The position numbers and the translations under genes were made by a program. A stretch of 64,000 nucleotides of DNA from Aulosira sp. FACHB-615 (GTDB lineage Bacteria > Cyanobacteriota > Cyanobacteriia > Cyanobacteriales > Nostocaceae), in NCBI RefSeq assembly GCF_014698045.1, contig NZ_JACJSE010000006.1, forward strand, positions 124,001 to 188,000, in the 5' to 3' direction. The notes under the pieces are model-generated. The model did no database searches. It saw nothing but the letters and a program-made list of their open reading frames with translations, and was not told the DNA's origin. Position 1 is the first letter of the stretch. The number at the start of each line of letters is the position of its first letter. Of this stretch, positions 53,419 to 62,908 are shown piece after piece.

Positions 53419-56400
53419 TTAGTTAACTTTGAACTGACTAGCAGTGGTTAATAGTTCTTGTGCCATTCCCAGTAAATCTTGGAAAATAGCCGCAATTTCT
53501 TGAGACTCGGCAAAGGTTTTGTTAGCGATTTCTGCAACATCTTGCATTGAATTAGTCACAGTGTCAGATTGACCCATTTGAGTTTGAGTAGCGGCGGTAA
53601 TTTGTTGAATTAATTGACTAATTTCAGCAGTGGCTAAAACAATTGCATTTAAGTTTTGCCGGGTTTCACTGACTAAATTTGTACCTTCAACAACTTGCTG
53701 AATACCTGTTTCCATTGCGACTGCAACTTCGCCAGTTTCGGCTTGAATTTCTTGTACTAATTTTTCAATTTCAATTGTGGCTGCTGCTGATTGACGAGAT
53801 AACGAACGCACTTCATCAGCTACAACTGCGAAGCCTTTACCATACTCACCGGCGCGGGTTGCTTCAATGGCGGCATTCAGCGCGAGAACGTTGGTTTGAG
53901 TGGCAAAATTACTAATCAAATTGACTACTTTCGAGATTTTTTGCGAAGACTCGCTGAGGCGTTTAATTTTCTTACTGGTTTGGGCAACGGTTTCTCGAAT
54001 TGCTTCAATGGCTTTGACAGTCAAGTTCATGGCAATATCGCCAGACTCTACTGTTTGGTTAGCTTTTTGGACTGCTACCTGCACTAATTCGGCATTAGCC
54101 ACCACAGCTTGGGTAGAGTCTAGCATTTGTTGAATATCACCCAAAGCCGAGGCAATATCTTCTGACTGTTGTTGGGCTAAATTATTCAGTCCCGCCAGGG
54201 AAGCGTTACTAGTAGCTGAAGTCTGTGCTACTTGCTGGGCTGCGGCTTGTACTTGGATGACGATTTGTCGTAATGCTTGCAGAGTGTTATTGTAAGCATC
54301 GGCGATGGTGCCGAGTTCGTCTTCTGTGATGGGGGCGCGGACTGTTAAATCACCATTTAAAGCCGGACGCAGCGCCATCAAAAGTTGAATGGAACGTTGT
54401 TGGAGTAATTCTTTGGCGGCTTTTTCCCTGGCGGCGGCTTCTGCTAGTTGTGCTGACTGTGCTTGTAGTTGTTGCACAGATTCAGTTTGTTGCAGTGCTA
54501 ATCCTAATTGATCACCAATTCTGGCTAACAAGCTAACTTGCGATTCTTCCCAATTACGGGTGCTGGAATTTTGATAAGCTGCCAACAAACCCCACAGTTT
54601 TTCTCCAAAAAATATCGGCACAATTACATAAGCCTTGGCTTCAAATTGCTCTAAAATTTCAATGTGACAAGGGGAATGTCCGACTTGATAAATGTCATGA
54701 ACAGCAAAGCTTTCGCCTTTGGCATATCTGCCGCCTTGGGTTTCTTGGAGGTGGGTATCTTCCCAAACAGTTTTGATATCTATGCCGACAAGTTTGACCC
54801 AATTATGACCAACTGACTCAGCAATAAACTCACCACTCCAATCAGGAGAGAAGCGATACACAGCCATGCGATCGCATCGTAATAATTGCCGGACTTCTTG
54901 AGTCGTAACTTTGAAGATTTCATCTAAATCTACACATTGTCTAATGCGGTTTACTATCTTAGTAAAGGCTTTTTCTTGTTCTGCAATCTGAGTTAATTTT
55001 TCTGATTTAACTCGCACTTCTTCGAGATAGTCTATTTGCGATTTTGCAATAGTAAATTGCAAGGCTATCTGATTTAAGAAGTTAACTTCCCAAGGTTGCC
55101 ATTCCCGACTGCTAGAGTTTTGGTAAGCTGCTAATAAACCCCATAATTGTTCCCCAAAAAAGATAGGAACAATAATATAAGCTTTGGCTTCAAATTGTTC
55201 TAAAATTTCAATGTGGCAAGGAGCCAAACCAATTTTGTAAATATCATTAACTACAAAATGTTCTCCTCTAGCATATCGTCCGCCTTGAGTTTCTTGCAGA
55301 TAAGTATCATCTAAGACGGTTTTGATATTTGGCCCTACCAATTTTACCCAATTGCTACCGACTGATTCAGCAATAAACTCACCACCCCAGTCAGGACTAA
55401 ACTGATAAACAGCCACGCGATCGCATTTTAAGGAAAGTCGCACTTCTTGGGTAGTTGTTCTAAAAACACTTTCCACATCTGGAGACTGGCGGATGCGGTT
55501 GACGATTTTAGTTAAGATTTTTTCTTGTTCTGCAATCTGCACTAATTGTTGAGATTGCACTTGCATTTGTGCGAGATACTCGGCATGGGCAATGGCTACA
55601 CCAAACTGTAAACCAATTTGTTCTAAAAAGCTGACTTCCCACTCGTGCCAATCACGAATGCCAGAATTTTGATAAGCTGCTAACAAACCCCATAATTTTT
55701 CCCCAGCAAATACAGGGACAATCACATAAGCTTGGACTTCAAATTGCTCTAAAATTTCGAGATGGCACTGAAAATGACCTGCTTTATAAATGTCATTGAC
55801 CACAAAGCTTTCGTGATGGCGGTAACGTCCACCTTGGGTTTCTTGTAGATGGGTATCTTCCCAAACTGTATTAATACCTGGGCCGACAAGTTTCACCCAA
55901 CCATGACCAACTGATTCAGCGACAAATTCACCACTCCAATTATCATAGAACTGATACACAGCGACGCGATCGCAACGTAACAATTGTCTGATTTCTTGAG
56001 TTGTTGCTTGAAAAATCTTGTCAATATCAGAGACTCGAATAATCTTCTCAATTACCTTGGCGACAGATTTTTTCGCTTGGGTTCGTAGTTCTAATTCTCT
56101 TTGAAATTCAAAACTCTGGAATTTATAAGCTAATTCTGTTGTCACTTGCGACAGGAACATAATTTCTGTTTCTTGCCATTGTCTAGCATTGGTGCAAGTA
56201 TTAACTGCTAGTAATCCCCAGACTTTACCATCTACTAAAATAGGTAAACTTAAACTCGCTTTAATTTGAAATTTTTCCAGTAATTGTTTTTGATAAGGTG
56301 TAGATGATTGAATTTGCTCGACATCTTCAATTACTACAGGTTCTAAATAATCTTGATTGTTATACAAACCAAATAACATCCCTGGTAGGCTTTCACCTAA

Positions 56401-56715
56401 TGTTGGTGTCCAACCGAGGGTTCTAGATTCAGCCAAAACAGTACCAGAATCTATAGATGTAAATTGATAAATTAAGGCGCGATCGCAATTAATTTTTTCT
56501 CTAACTTGAGCAGCACTAAGTTTTAGTAATGTATCTATATCTTTAGCTTGACGCATCACATTACTGATAGCTTGTAATTGCTGTCGCCAAAGTTTAAACT
56601 CTTGAGAAATTTGATAATTATTGGCAGTCAGATTATTAACAGCTTGATTTTCCCTTACTTCAACTTCAGGAATAACTTCTTCATTATCTTTACTATTGTG
56701 ATACGCAATTGTCAT
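53419..56715 (-). CDS. pixJ: Phototaxis methyl-accepting protein with four GAF domains (cyanobacteriochrome)
   Basis: The protein has about 1098 residues from the ATG at 56715, preceded by GAGG; a TTG at 56760 is rejected. GAF1 (~50-205) lacks a chromophore Cys. GAF2, GAF3 and GAF4 each carry the bilin-binding Cys-His pair (HFQCHLEIL, LAPCHIEIL, HSPCHIEIL) and the red/green-type block QETQGGRY; none has a DXCF motif. GAF2 and GAF4 have the VWEDTHLQ tryptophan; GAF3 has VLDDTYLQ. A HAMP-like region (~790-850) and a chemoreceptor signalling domain (ADEVRSLSRQSAAATIEIEK) follow. No membrane helix is seen. It senses light direction for hormogonium phototaxis in Nostoc relatives. Confidence 0.93.
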   Translation of the reverse strand: MTIAYHNSKDNEEVIPEVEVRENQAVNNLTANNYQISQEFKLWRQQLQAISNVMRQAKDIDTLLKLSAAQVREKINCDRALIYQFTSIDSGTVLAESRTLGWTPTLGESLPGMLFGLYNNQDYLEPVVIEDVEQIQSSTPYQKQLLEKFQIKASLSLPILVDGKVWGLLAVNTCTNARQWQETEIMFLSQVTTELAYKFQSFEFQRELELRTQAKKSVAKVIEKIIRVSDIDKIFQATTQEIRQLLRCDRVAVYQFYDNWSGEFVAESVGHGWVKLVGPGINTVWEDTHLQETQGGRYRHHESFVVNDIYKAGHFQCHLEILEQFEVQAYVIVPVFAGEKLWGLLAAYQNSGIRDWHEWEVSFLEQIGLQFGVAIAHAEYLAQMQVQSQQLVQIAEQEKILTKIVNRIRQSPDVESVFRTTTQEVRLSLKCDRVAVYQFSPDWGGEFIAESVGSNWVKLVGPNIKTVLDDTYLQETQGGRYARGEHFVVNDIYKIGLAPCHIEILEQFEAKAYIIVPIFFGEQLWGLLAAYQNSSSREWQPWEVNFLNQIALQFTIAKSQIDYLEEVRVKSEKLTQIAEQEKAFTKIVNRIRQCVDLDEIFKVTTQEVRQLLRCDRMAVYRFSPDWSGEFIAESVGHNWVKLVGIDIKTVWEDTHLQETQGGRYAKGESFAVHDIYQVGHSPCHIEILEQFEAKAYVIVPIFFGEKLWGLLAAYQNSSTRNWEESQVSLLARIGDQLGLALQQTESVQQLQAQSAQLAEAAAREKAAKELLQQRSIQLLMALRPALNGDLTVRAPITEDELGTIADAYNNTLQALRQIVIQVQAAAQQVAQTSATSNASLAGLNNLAQQQSEDIASALGDIQQMLDSTQAVVANAELVQVAVQKANQTVESGDIAMNLTVKAIEAIRETVAQTSKKIKRLSESSQKISKVVNLISNFATQTNVLALNAAIEATRAGEYGKGFAVVADEVRSLSRQSAAATIEIEKLVQEIQAETGEVAVAMETGIQQVVEGTNLVSETRQNLNAIVLATAEISQLIQQITAATQTQMGQSDTVTNSMQDVAEIANKTFAESQEIAAIFQDLLGMAQELLTTASQFKVN

Positions 56716-56798
56716 TTCCAAATACCTCGTTTTGATGATTAAATGATCAGTAAATTTCAAATTTGACTAGCAAAGCAACGAATAGTAAAAGATTGAGT

Positions 56799-57293
56799 TT
56801 AATGCTGGCTCATCCACATAGGAGATTTAATAATTGCGGCTGCATCGAGGTTAAATACCATTTCTTCAAGGGTATTGATAAAGTAACCTTGGATAAAAGC
56901 TGAAACTTTAGGAGACAAAAAATCAGCCGCAGGTAACTTCATTTGTTCAGTATCTAACCACTCAATATCCATCAGATTTTTGACTAAAAATCCTAGATTT
57001 TTGCCATCAATTTCTAAAATAACTGCCATCATTTTAGAGAGAAAATTCACTCCTTGTAAAAGTGATGGATAACCTAGCATCTCCTCTAAATCAACTAGCC
57101 AAAGCATTTCACCCCGCCAGTTATATATACCTAAAACACAACTAGGCATTTGAGGAACACCACATATATCTGCCAAAGATACTTGTAAAACTTCGGTAAT
57201 GTGTTGCAATGATATGACTGCTTTATCGTTACTACCCAGGGTAAATCCTAAAAATTTTTGCTGGTTTTCCAATGTCAACTCATCCTTAAACAA
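56799..57293 (-). CDS. pixI: CheW-like coupling protein of the phototaxis system
   Basis: This 164-residue CheW-domain protein (FLGFTLGSNDKAVISLQHIT, CVLGIYNWRGEMLWLVDLEE, AVILEIDGKNLGFLVKNL) would couple PixJ to the PixL kinase. The start is not certain: the frame opens at a TTG at 57293, but a TTG at 57272 follows AAGGA by ten bases and may be the real one. The gene is followed by pixJ on the same strand and preceded by pixH. Confidence 0.85.
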   Translation of the reverse strand: MFKDELTLENQQKFLGFTLGSNDKAVISLQHITEVLQVSLADICGVPQMPSCVLGIYNWRGEMLWLVDLEEMLGYPSLLQGVNFLSKMMAVILEIDGKNLGFLVKNLMDIEWLDTEQMKLPAADFLSPKVSAFIQGYFINTLEEMVFNLDAAAIIKSPMWMSQH

Positions 57294-57365
57294 GTTATTT
57301 TTTGAACTATTAATCTATTAGTTGGTTGTATTATCTAATAGATTAAATGACACATTTAAGCAATT

Positions 57366-57728
57366 TTATTGTAGGACTTGCTTCAGTGTTTTTACCAATT
57401 CTTCTTTATCAATTGGCTTGGATAAATAAGCTTCTGCGCCTAACATATTGCCCCACATTTTATCCACATCACTATTTTTCGTGGAACAAAAAACCACAGG
57501 TATTTTACTAGTTGCCGGATTCGCTTTTAGTTCTCGACAAATTTCAAATCCGCTTTTACCTGGCAAAATTACATCTAGAAAAATCACATCTGGTGTCTTG
57601 CCATCTATCTTGACTTGAGCTTCTTCACTACTTTTGGCACTAATTACAGAATAGCCAGCCTGTTGTAAGTAACGGCTGAGTATTTCCATATCTGTCAAAC
57701 CATCTTCAACAATTAACGCAGTATTCAT
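57366..57728 (-). CDS. pixH: CheY-like response regulator of the phototaxis system
   Basis: This 120-residue stand-alone receiver domain has the acidic pair in ALIVEDGLTDME, the phosphorylated Asp in VIFLDVILPGKSG, the Thr/Ser position in VVFCSTKNS and the Lys in AYLSKPIDKEE. It lacks an output domain, as expected for a CheY-type regulator that would act on the type IV pilus apparatus. The spacing to pixI is 72 bases. Confidence 0.9.
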   Translation of the reverse strand: MNTALIVEDGLTDMEILSRYLQQAGYSVISAKSSEEAQVKIDGKTPDVIFLDVILPGKSGFEICRELKANPATSKIPVVFCSTKNSDVDKMWGNMLGAEAYLSKPIDKEELVKTLKQVLQ

Positions 57729-58201
57729 AAAAGTTTCCTACTCAATTAACTTACAAATAGAGACAAAAAATCTCAATACTCATCTATAGATGAATACGAG
57801 CTTTTAATCGAAACATAATTCAGGAGTTAGGAGCCAGAATTTCTTTTGAATTCTGTACTACTAGTTAATAAATAAACGTTTTAAAAACTCACCAAATCTA
57901 CTACATCTCTAAATCTCTAAGACCCTTCAGCAATCTCAGGGCATCGCTCCTGAATTCTGACTTCTGAATTCTGCTTCAATGATTTAATTTTGGTTGATTA
58001 TTTTTGTAAATGTTAGAGAAAAAACACTTACATTTCTAATTTTGCTGCAAAAATCTGGAAGAAAAATGTTAAGGTTTGTCAAATTACAGAAAAATTGTCA
58101 TAGCTAAACGCACTAGAATAATCTGGATAAATATCTTGATGAATATCCAGTTTAACTAGTTATTAGCAAGTTTAAGCAGAGTCAGTATCTAGGCTTGATT
58201 A
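57729..58201. repeat. 473-base pixG-pixH spacer with repeats
   Basis: The spacer holds no gene. It has ATTCAGGAGTTAGGAGCCAG (~57821) and GAATTCTGACTTCTGAATTC (~57952), which are parts of short repeated units in opposite senses. The gap is larger than elsewhere in this operon, so a separate promoter for pixH-I-J-L may lie here. Confidence 0.45.
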
Positions 58202-59425
58202 CTAATGTCCCAAAGACACTTCTAAGTTAGAGTTACTCTGTGATTTAGGCGGTGTTACGCTTGCTGGTTTCTGAACTTGCAAATATTTGCGAATTACACT
58301 CATAACTTTATCCGCAGCGACAGGTTTAGTCAGAAAATCTGTAGAGCCAACAACTTTAGCACGGACTCGATCTAATAAACCATCATTGCCCGTTAAGATG
58401 ATCACGGGTGTATTAGCAAAAGCAGATACACGTCGCAACTGAGTACAAATTTCGTAACCACTAGCGACTGGCATAATTAAATCTAAAAAAATCAAATCTG
58501 GTTTATGTTGAATTAAAGTCGGTAGTGCTTGGATTGGGTCTTGAATTTTAATGAATCTAAACCCATTTGCAGTCACAATATCCTCTAAAATCTTACATAC
58601 TTGGGGACTATCATCGACACAGGCAACCAATGGCATCTGAGAGTTTTTTGGTTGCAAAGCAATAGAGTTATTTTCACCTTCCGTAGCTAACAAAGGTAAG
58701 TCTGGTACTTCGATTAATTCAACAATGCCTTTGAGAATATAGGGAAGTAATGAACGAGTTATAGGTAAAACATTCTGCTTCATTTTTGCAGCTAAATCTC
58801 GTAGCGTCTGTTTACCATTCATCAAAGTGACAAAGTTATTGTAAACAGATGGACTTACCTGTTGTTGGAGTTGTTCTGGTCTCCGCAGAATTGGTGCTAA
58901 ATCAGGCGAAAAGTTTGCTAAACCAGCTTCTGACCAACTTTTCCAAGAGTCTTGCATCTGTTTGACAGATAAATCTGCACTCGTGAAACTCATTGGTGTT
59001 TCTAAAATGGTATCCTGGGTGCGATCGCAACTGAAAGCCTCAAAATCTGTATGCTGGGCCAAGTCGAATAACAACTCAGTAATTGTACTTTCGACAATTG
59101 CTTGAATTTGTTCTCTGTGAATTTTTTGCCTTTTGTACAAAATTTCTAACAGGCGATAATCCCAGTAATAAACGGCAAAATCTTGTTGGCGAAACTGAAT
59201 TTTCTCCACATCAATTTGCGGACAATATTGTGCCATGTATCTGCGCCAACGCCGAAACGGATGAGTCCCACCTGCGGCCCAAACTATCCGACCTAGCCGA
59301 TAATAAAAAGACCAGTGGTGTCCTTTAGCACTTTTGATGTTTAGCTGACCGTTGTATTGTAGCTGAGTGCAAGTTCTAAATTCATGAATGATGTTATTTG
59401 ATACCATTAGTTCCGGGGGGGTCAT
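58202..59425 (-). CDS. pixG: PatA-like response regulator of the phototaxis system
   Basis: The protein has 407 residues. The N-terminal ~110 residues form a DUF4388/PATAN domain (LQYNGQLNIKSAKGHHWSFY, RLGRIVWAAGGTHPFRRWRR), followed by a helical middle region (ILRRPEQLQQQV). The C-terminal receiver domain has VACVDDSPQVCKIL, the Asp in LIFLDLIMPVASG and the Lys in DFLTKPVAADK. PATAN-REC proteins start the pix/tax clusters of cyanobacteria and act on pilus motility. The start could be the ATG at 59425 or the one at 59407. Confidence 0.88.
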   Translation of the reverse strand: MTPPELMVSNNIIHEFRTCTQLQYNGQLNIKSAKGHHWSFYYRLGRIVWAAGGTHPFRRWRRYMAQYCPQIDVEKIQFRQQDFAVYYWDYRLLEILYKRQKIHREQIQAIVESTITELLFDLAQHTDFEAFSCDRTQDTILETPMSFTSADLSVKQMQDSWKSWSEAGLANFSPDLAPILRRPEQLQQQVSPSVYNNFVTLMNGKQTLRDLAAKMKQNVLPITRSLLPYILKGIVELIEVPDLPLLATEGENNSIALQPKNSQMPLVACVDDSPQVCKILEDIVTANGFRFIKIQDPIQALPTLIQHKPDLIFLDLIMPVASGYEICTQLRRVSAFANTPVIILTGNDGLLDRVRAKVVGSTDFLTKPVAADKVMSVIRKYLQVQKPASVTPPKSQSNSNLEVSLGH

Positions 59426-60050
59426 ACCTGTTTCTTATAATGCAAAAGTCAGCTTGTCCAAATCCACATTAGCCATATAGTTCTAGTTCTTGGCAAGAAT
59501 GTAGAAGCTGGCGGAATAAATTTTGCAACCTTCTGAATATTGATATATAGCCTTCCCTAAGCAACATTGAACAGAGTCAGAAAATAGCAATAGAAAATTT
59601 TGTATTAGATAGATTTGCTACTAATACAAACTTTTCTTTATTTGTGAGCCAACTAAACTCATTTTTTATTTATAAAGTGGAATGGCTATATTTCAACACT
59701 AAAATCTCATTAACATTATCTTAAGCAACTTTAATGTCAGAAATAACCGTGGAAATCCTGATTTTAAAACTATATAATTCTTTTAAAGATTTTCGAGATA
59801 ATATTTTTATTTGTTAAGTATTACAAAGATATGTGTGTTTTTTTTCTTAAAATACTTGTTGACTAGTAAATATTTATGTTTACAAACAAGCTATAAAAGA
59901 AATATATGGATTTTATAGTGTTAGTGCTATCAACAGAACGCTTGATTGGATAAGTTGTCAAAAATAAGTAGAAAAAACTGTCTCTTCTATCTACTGTAGC
60001 TACTAACGTTCCACAGAAAGAGACAGTTGAAATTTAGCCCCAATAATCAC
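59426..60050. other. 625-base AT-rich spacer upstream of pixG
   Basis: The right end contains the terminator of the peptidoglycan-binding/beta-propeller gene (59971-60028). The rest must carry the promoter of the pixG-L operon. I found no gene, no tRNA and no further clear hairpin. TTATAATGC at 59435-59443, close to the pixG start, could be a -10 element, but this is weak. Confidence 0.4.
59971..60028 (-). terminator. Rho-independent terminator of the beta-propeller gene
   Basis: AACTGTCTCTT (59976-59986) is exactly complementary to AAGAGACAGTT (60018-60028). On the minus strand the hairpin is followed by a run of T residues (plus-strand A run 59972-59977). It lies 23 bases beyond the stop of the peptidoglycan-binding protein gene. 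Confidence 0.8.
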
Positions 60051-62288
60051 TTAATCTTGAAATACCATGATATTACCAGAGTAACAGGCGACCCAAACTT
60101 CTCTAGTTTGTGGGTCATAGGTAATACCAATTGGGTTAGCACCAACATTTACTTTTTGTATGACTTTTAGATCATTCGTCCGAATTTTACTAACTGTATT
60201 GTCACTATAGTTAACAACATAAAGTCTTTGCCCATCCTCTGATAAAACCATGCTACGTGGTGCGTTACCTGTAGAGATTTTCTTGATTAACTTGCCTTGT
60301 GGTAATTGAATTTTGGCTATTTTTCCTTCTCCATTCAAAGAAGCATAGAGATATTTACCAGTGGGATCTATATTTAAATGTCGTGGTGCATTACCAATAT
60401 TTTTTAGCCATTTGACTGAAAAGTTATTGAGGTCAACTTTCGCAATGTCATAAGAACCCATAACAGCAACATAAGCTTGATTTGTCGCTGGATCAATTGC
60501 TATACCACGAGGATAAGGGCCAAGGGGAATTCTTTTAATTTCCTTATTTTTGACAGTATCGACAACACTTAAATCCCAAGAACACCAGTTACTAACTAGT
60601 ACTAAACCTTCATTATTAGCTGTCGCTACAAATTTTGGTACTGAACCAACTTGAACAACATGATCAATTTCTAAAGAATCAGTGTTAATCCGATATAAAA
60701 AACTCTTGTCTGTTTTCTGCTCAGGACTACATTTATCACTACCTGGATTGTTAAATCCAGGGCCATACATTTGGTAGTTAGAAATCCAGGCGTACCTACC
60801 ATCTTGGGAAAAACTAGCTTCAACAGGTGCGCCGCGATAATTACCTTTGAATTTGGAGTAACCAAATTTTGATAAATCAACTTTGTCGGGAATCACCTTA
60901 ACTAATTTATGCTCACGGTTGTAAACAGTGATTGTGTGGTTGTACATCATGTTTTGAGCAAAAAATAACCCATTGCCAGAATGTACGACAGATTTTGGCG
61001 AAATCTTCCCAGCAATCGTTTTTTTGAGCGTCATTTTCTGAGAATGACTGGATGAATTTTTTTGAATATTATCTTGAGTTGCTAATTGTTCAGGTTGAGC
61101 AAAATCATATTCTGACACAGCAGCCGCTAATACTTTTTCGTTGTTTGGTTGTTCTTGTTGTGGCGGCTGATTGATGGGTTGAGTGGGTTCGGTGGCAAAT
61201 TTTATGGAGTTAGTTTTTGGTGCGGTTGGAGTTTTTTCTTGAATGGGAGTTTTGAGTTCTTTTGATTTGTCTGGAACTACAGAGTTTTGGCGTGCAGGTG
61301 ATTTAATAGATTGTGATTTCAGGGCTGCTAATGTTTTTGGCCCAACAATTCCATCAGCAATCAGTCCATTTTCTGTTTGAAATTTCAGGACAGCAGTTTC
61401 TGTGGCTGCATCAAAAGAGCCGGTAATTGATTGTTTGAGATACCCAGATGCTTGCAGTTGTTGTTGGATAGATTTTACATCTGCATTAATATCACCTCTG
61501 CGTAACATAGAAATTTTAGGCGTGTTAGTCTGCAACTTTGGCGAATTGATTACAGCAGGTTTGGTAGGCTGGGGCGGTGTAGTGGTTTTGATATTTGCAC
61601 CAGATTCTAATACTGTTAATGTCCGATGATCAACAATTCCATTACTCACAAGTCCATGTGCTTTCTGAAATTGCATAACAGCAGTTTCTGTCGCCGCGTT
61701 AAAATCTCCCGTGATTGGTTGGTCAAAATATCCTGCTGCTTGTAGTTTCCTCTGAATTGCCATCACTTCATAACTCAGATCACCTCTTTGTAAACTTACC
61801 TGAGAGCTTACTTGAGAATTGGGGGGTGATGATTTTTTTTGAGTAGTTTTAGTAACCGCAGGTTTTGGTTTAACAACTGCTGGAGTAGCTATTCCCAAAT
61901 CAGCTTCGAGTACAGCTAATGTCTGAGAACCAACAACTCCATCAGCTTTTAATCCATGAGCTTTTTGAAATTTGATAACAGCAGTTTCGGTTACAGGGCC
62001 AAAATATCCAGTTACAGCTTGTTTAAAATATCCCGCCGCTTGCAGTTTTTGTTGTAGTGATGCTACTTGTGAATTTTTTTCGCCTTTTTTTAATGCTTGC
62101 GCTGGGTTACTCCAACCCAAAGAACTCAGCCCGAAAGCACAAGAGAGAAACAGCATGAACGCTCCCCGCTTTTCTGGTACCCAGTCGAGTTCCGGATAAC
62201 ATAAGTCAGAACCAGCCAGATTTGCCGATTCTGAATTTATAGAGTTTTCGTAGCTTTCAGCTAAATGCAGATAAGCAAGTGTATCCAT
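60051..62288 (-). CDS. Peptidoglycan-binding (x3) / YVTN beta-propeller fusion protein
   Basis: The protein has 745 residues. The N-terminal MDTLAYLHLAESYENSINSE motif and a hydrophobic segment (~45-62, FMLFLSCAFGLSSLGW) are shared by cyanobacterial peptidoglycan-binding proteins. Three PG_binding_1 domains follow (~72-130, ~165-225, ~265-325), each with the pattern VxxLQxKLQAAGYF..TGxF..xTExAVxxFQxxxGL. A Lys/Pro/Ser/Gln-rich linker (~325-420) leads to a ~320-residue beta-propeller with YVTN-type repeats (GPYPRGIAIDPATNQAYVAV, NAPRSMVLSEDGQRLYVVNY). It probably sits in the periplasm attached to the cell wall and binds a partner; no enzyme residues are evident. It has its own terminator. Confidence 0.85.
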   Translation of the reverse strand: MDTLAYLHLAESYENSINSESANLAGSDLCYPELDWVPEKRGAFMLFLSCAFGLSSLGWSNPAQALKKGEKNSQVASLQQKLQAAGYFKQAVTGYFGPVTETAVIKFQKAHGLKADGVVGSQTLAVLEADLGIATPAVVKPKPAVTKTTQKKSSPPNSQVSSQVSLQRGDLSYEVMAIQRKLQAAGYFDQPITGDFNAATETAVMQFQKAHGLVSNGIVDHRTLTVLESGANIKTTTPPQPTKPAVINSPKLQTNTPKISMLRRGDINADVKSIQQQLQASGYLKQSITGSFDAATETAVLKFQTENGLIADGIVGPKTLAALKSQSIKSPARQNSVVPDKSKELKTPIQEKTPTAPKTNSIKFATEPTQPINQPPQQEQPNNEKVLAAAVSEYDFAQPEQLATQDNIQKNSSSHSQKMTLKKTIAGKISPKSVVHSGNGLFFAQNMMYNHTITVYNREHKLVKVIPDKVDLSKFGYSKFKGNYRGAPVEASFSQDGRYAWISNYQMYGPGFNNPGSDKCSPEQKTDKSFLYRINTDSLEIDHVVQVGSVPKFVATANNEGLVLVSNWCSWDLSVVDTVKNKEIKRIPLGPYPRGIAIDPATNQAYVAVMGSYDIAKVDLNNFSVKWLKNIGNAPRHLNIDPTGKYLYASLNGEGKIAKIQLPQGKLIKKISTGNAPRSMVLSEDGQRLYVVNYSDNTVSKIRTNDLKVIQKVNVGANPIGITYDPQTREVWVACYSGNIMVFQD

Positions 62289-62490
62289 AGTTAGAGAATA
62301 CCCAAGATTAAGTCAAATTTAAGACATTTTGTCGCTAGAGTAAATTGATCCACTTTTGAGATGTTTAGAGACTATTGAAATTTACTTACAATCAAGTATC
62401 ATATAACACTTTTAATAACTCCGCTAATTCCAACTTATGCAAGATGTAAGTTTGAGTGGTGGCTGTTTGTGTATGTTGACCTCAAGACTG
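62289..62490. other. Spacer upstream of the beta-propeller gene
   Basis: This stretch (ATG at 62288 to 62490) should hold the beta-propeller gene promoter. It is AT-rich and I see no hairpin or gene within it. Confidence 0.35.
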
Positions 62491-62610
62491 CTAAACTCTG
62501 GGTGATACGATTTGGGATTGGAGATGGTGTAATAGTTTCTTGGTAAGCTTGTCAGCTATCCATACTATCGCCATCGCTGTTCCAATGGGTGTGATGAAGA
62601 GCAGACCCAT
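62491..62610 (-). CDS. Possible 39-residue membrane peptide
   Basis: I translated this by hand: ATG at 62610 to TAG at 62491. The product begins MGLLFITPIGTAMAIVWIAD, a good single membrane helix, and ends in a basic, amphipathic tail (KLTKKLLHHLQSQIVSPRV), like many small regulatory membrane proteins. It lacks a recognisable ribosome-binding site and I know no homologue, so it may be chance. It lies in the 620-base gap between the beta-propeller gene and crcB. Confidence 0.3.
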   Translation of the reverse strand: MGLLFITPIGTAMAIVWIADKLTKKLLHHLQSQIVSPRV

Positions 62611-62908
62611 GAGGTTACTAAAAACTTAACACTTTATACTGAGAAACGCTATAAAAAGTGACTATCAATTTTTACACTGCTATAGTGATTGTTAGTGAAA
62701 AGGTTTAATTTTGCTTAAAAGGAATTAAATATGTTCAAAATTATATTTGCTGTGATGATTATAAGTTTGACGCAGTAAGCCGGTTAATTATTTTTACATT
62801 TGCTTGATTGAAAATAGGCTACGCTTTAATACGCTGTGGTTTTATATGGTCAGAGAGCGATCGCACTCACACTAAGTCATATATTTTACTAACAACCTCT
62901 AACGATAT
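62611..62908. other. Spacer upstream of the plus-strand crcB
   Basis: No gene is supported. A GCGATCGC site lies near 62858. I searched by eye for a fluoride riboswitch (crcB motif) before the gene and saw none. Confidence 0.4.

Noticed and set aside
62611..62908. Fluoride riboswitch ahead of crcB
   Set aside because: The expected conserved core was not seen before either crcB gene.
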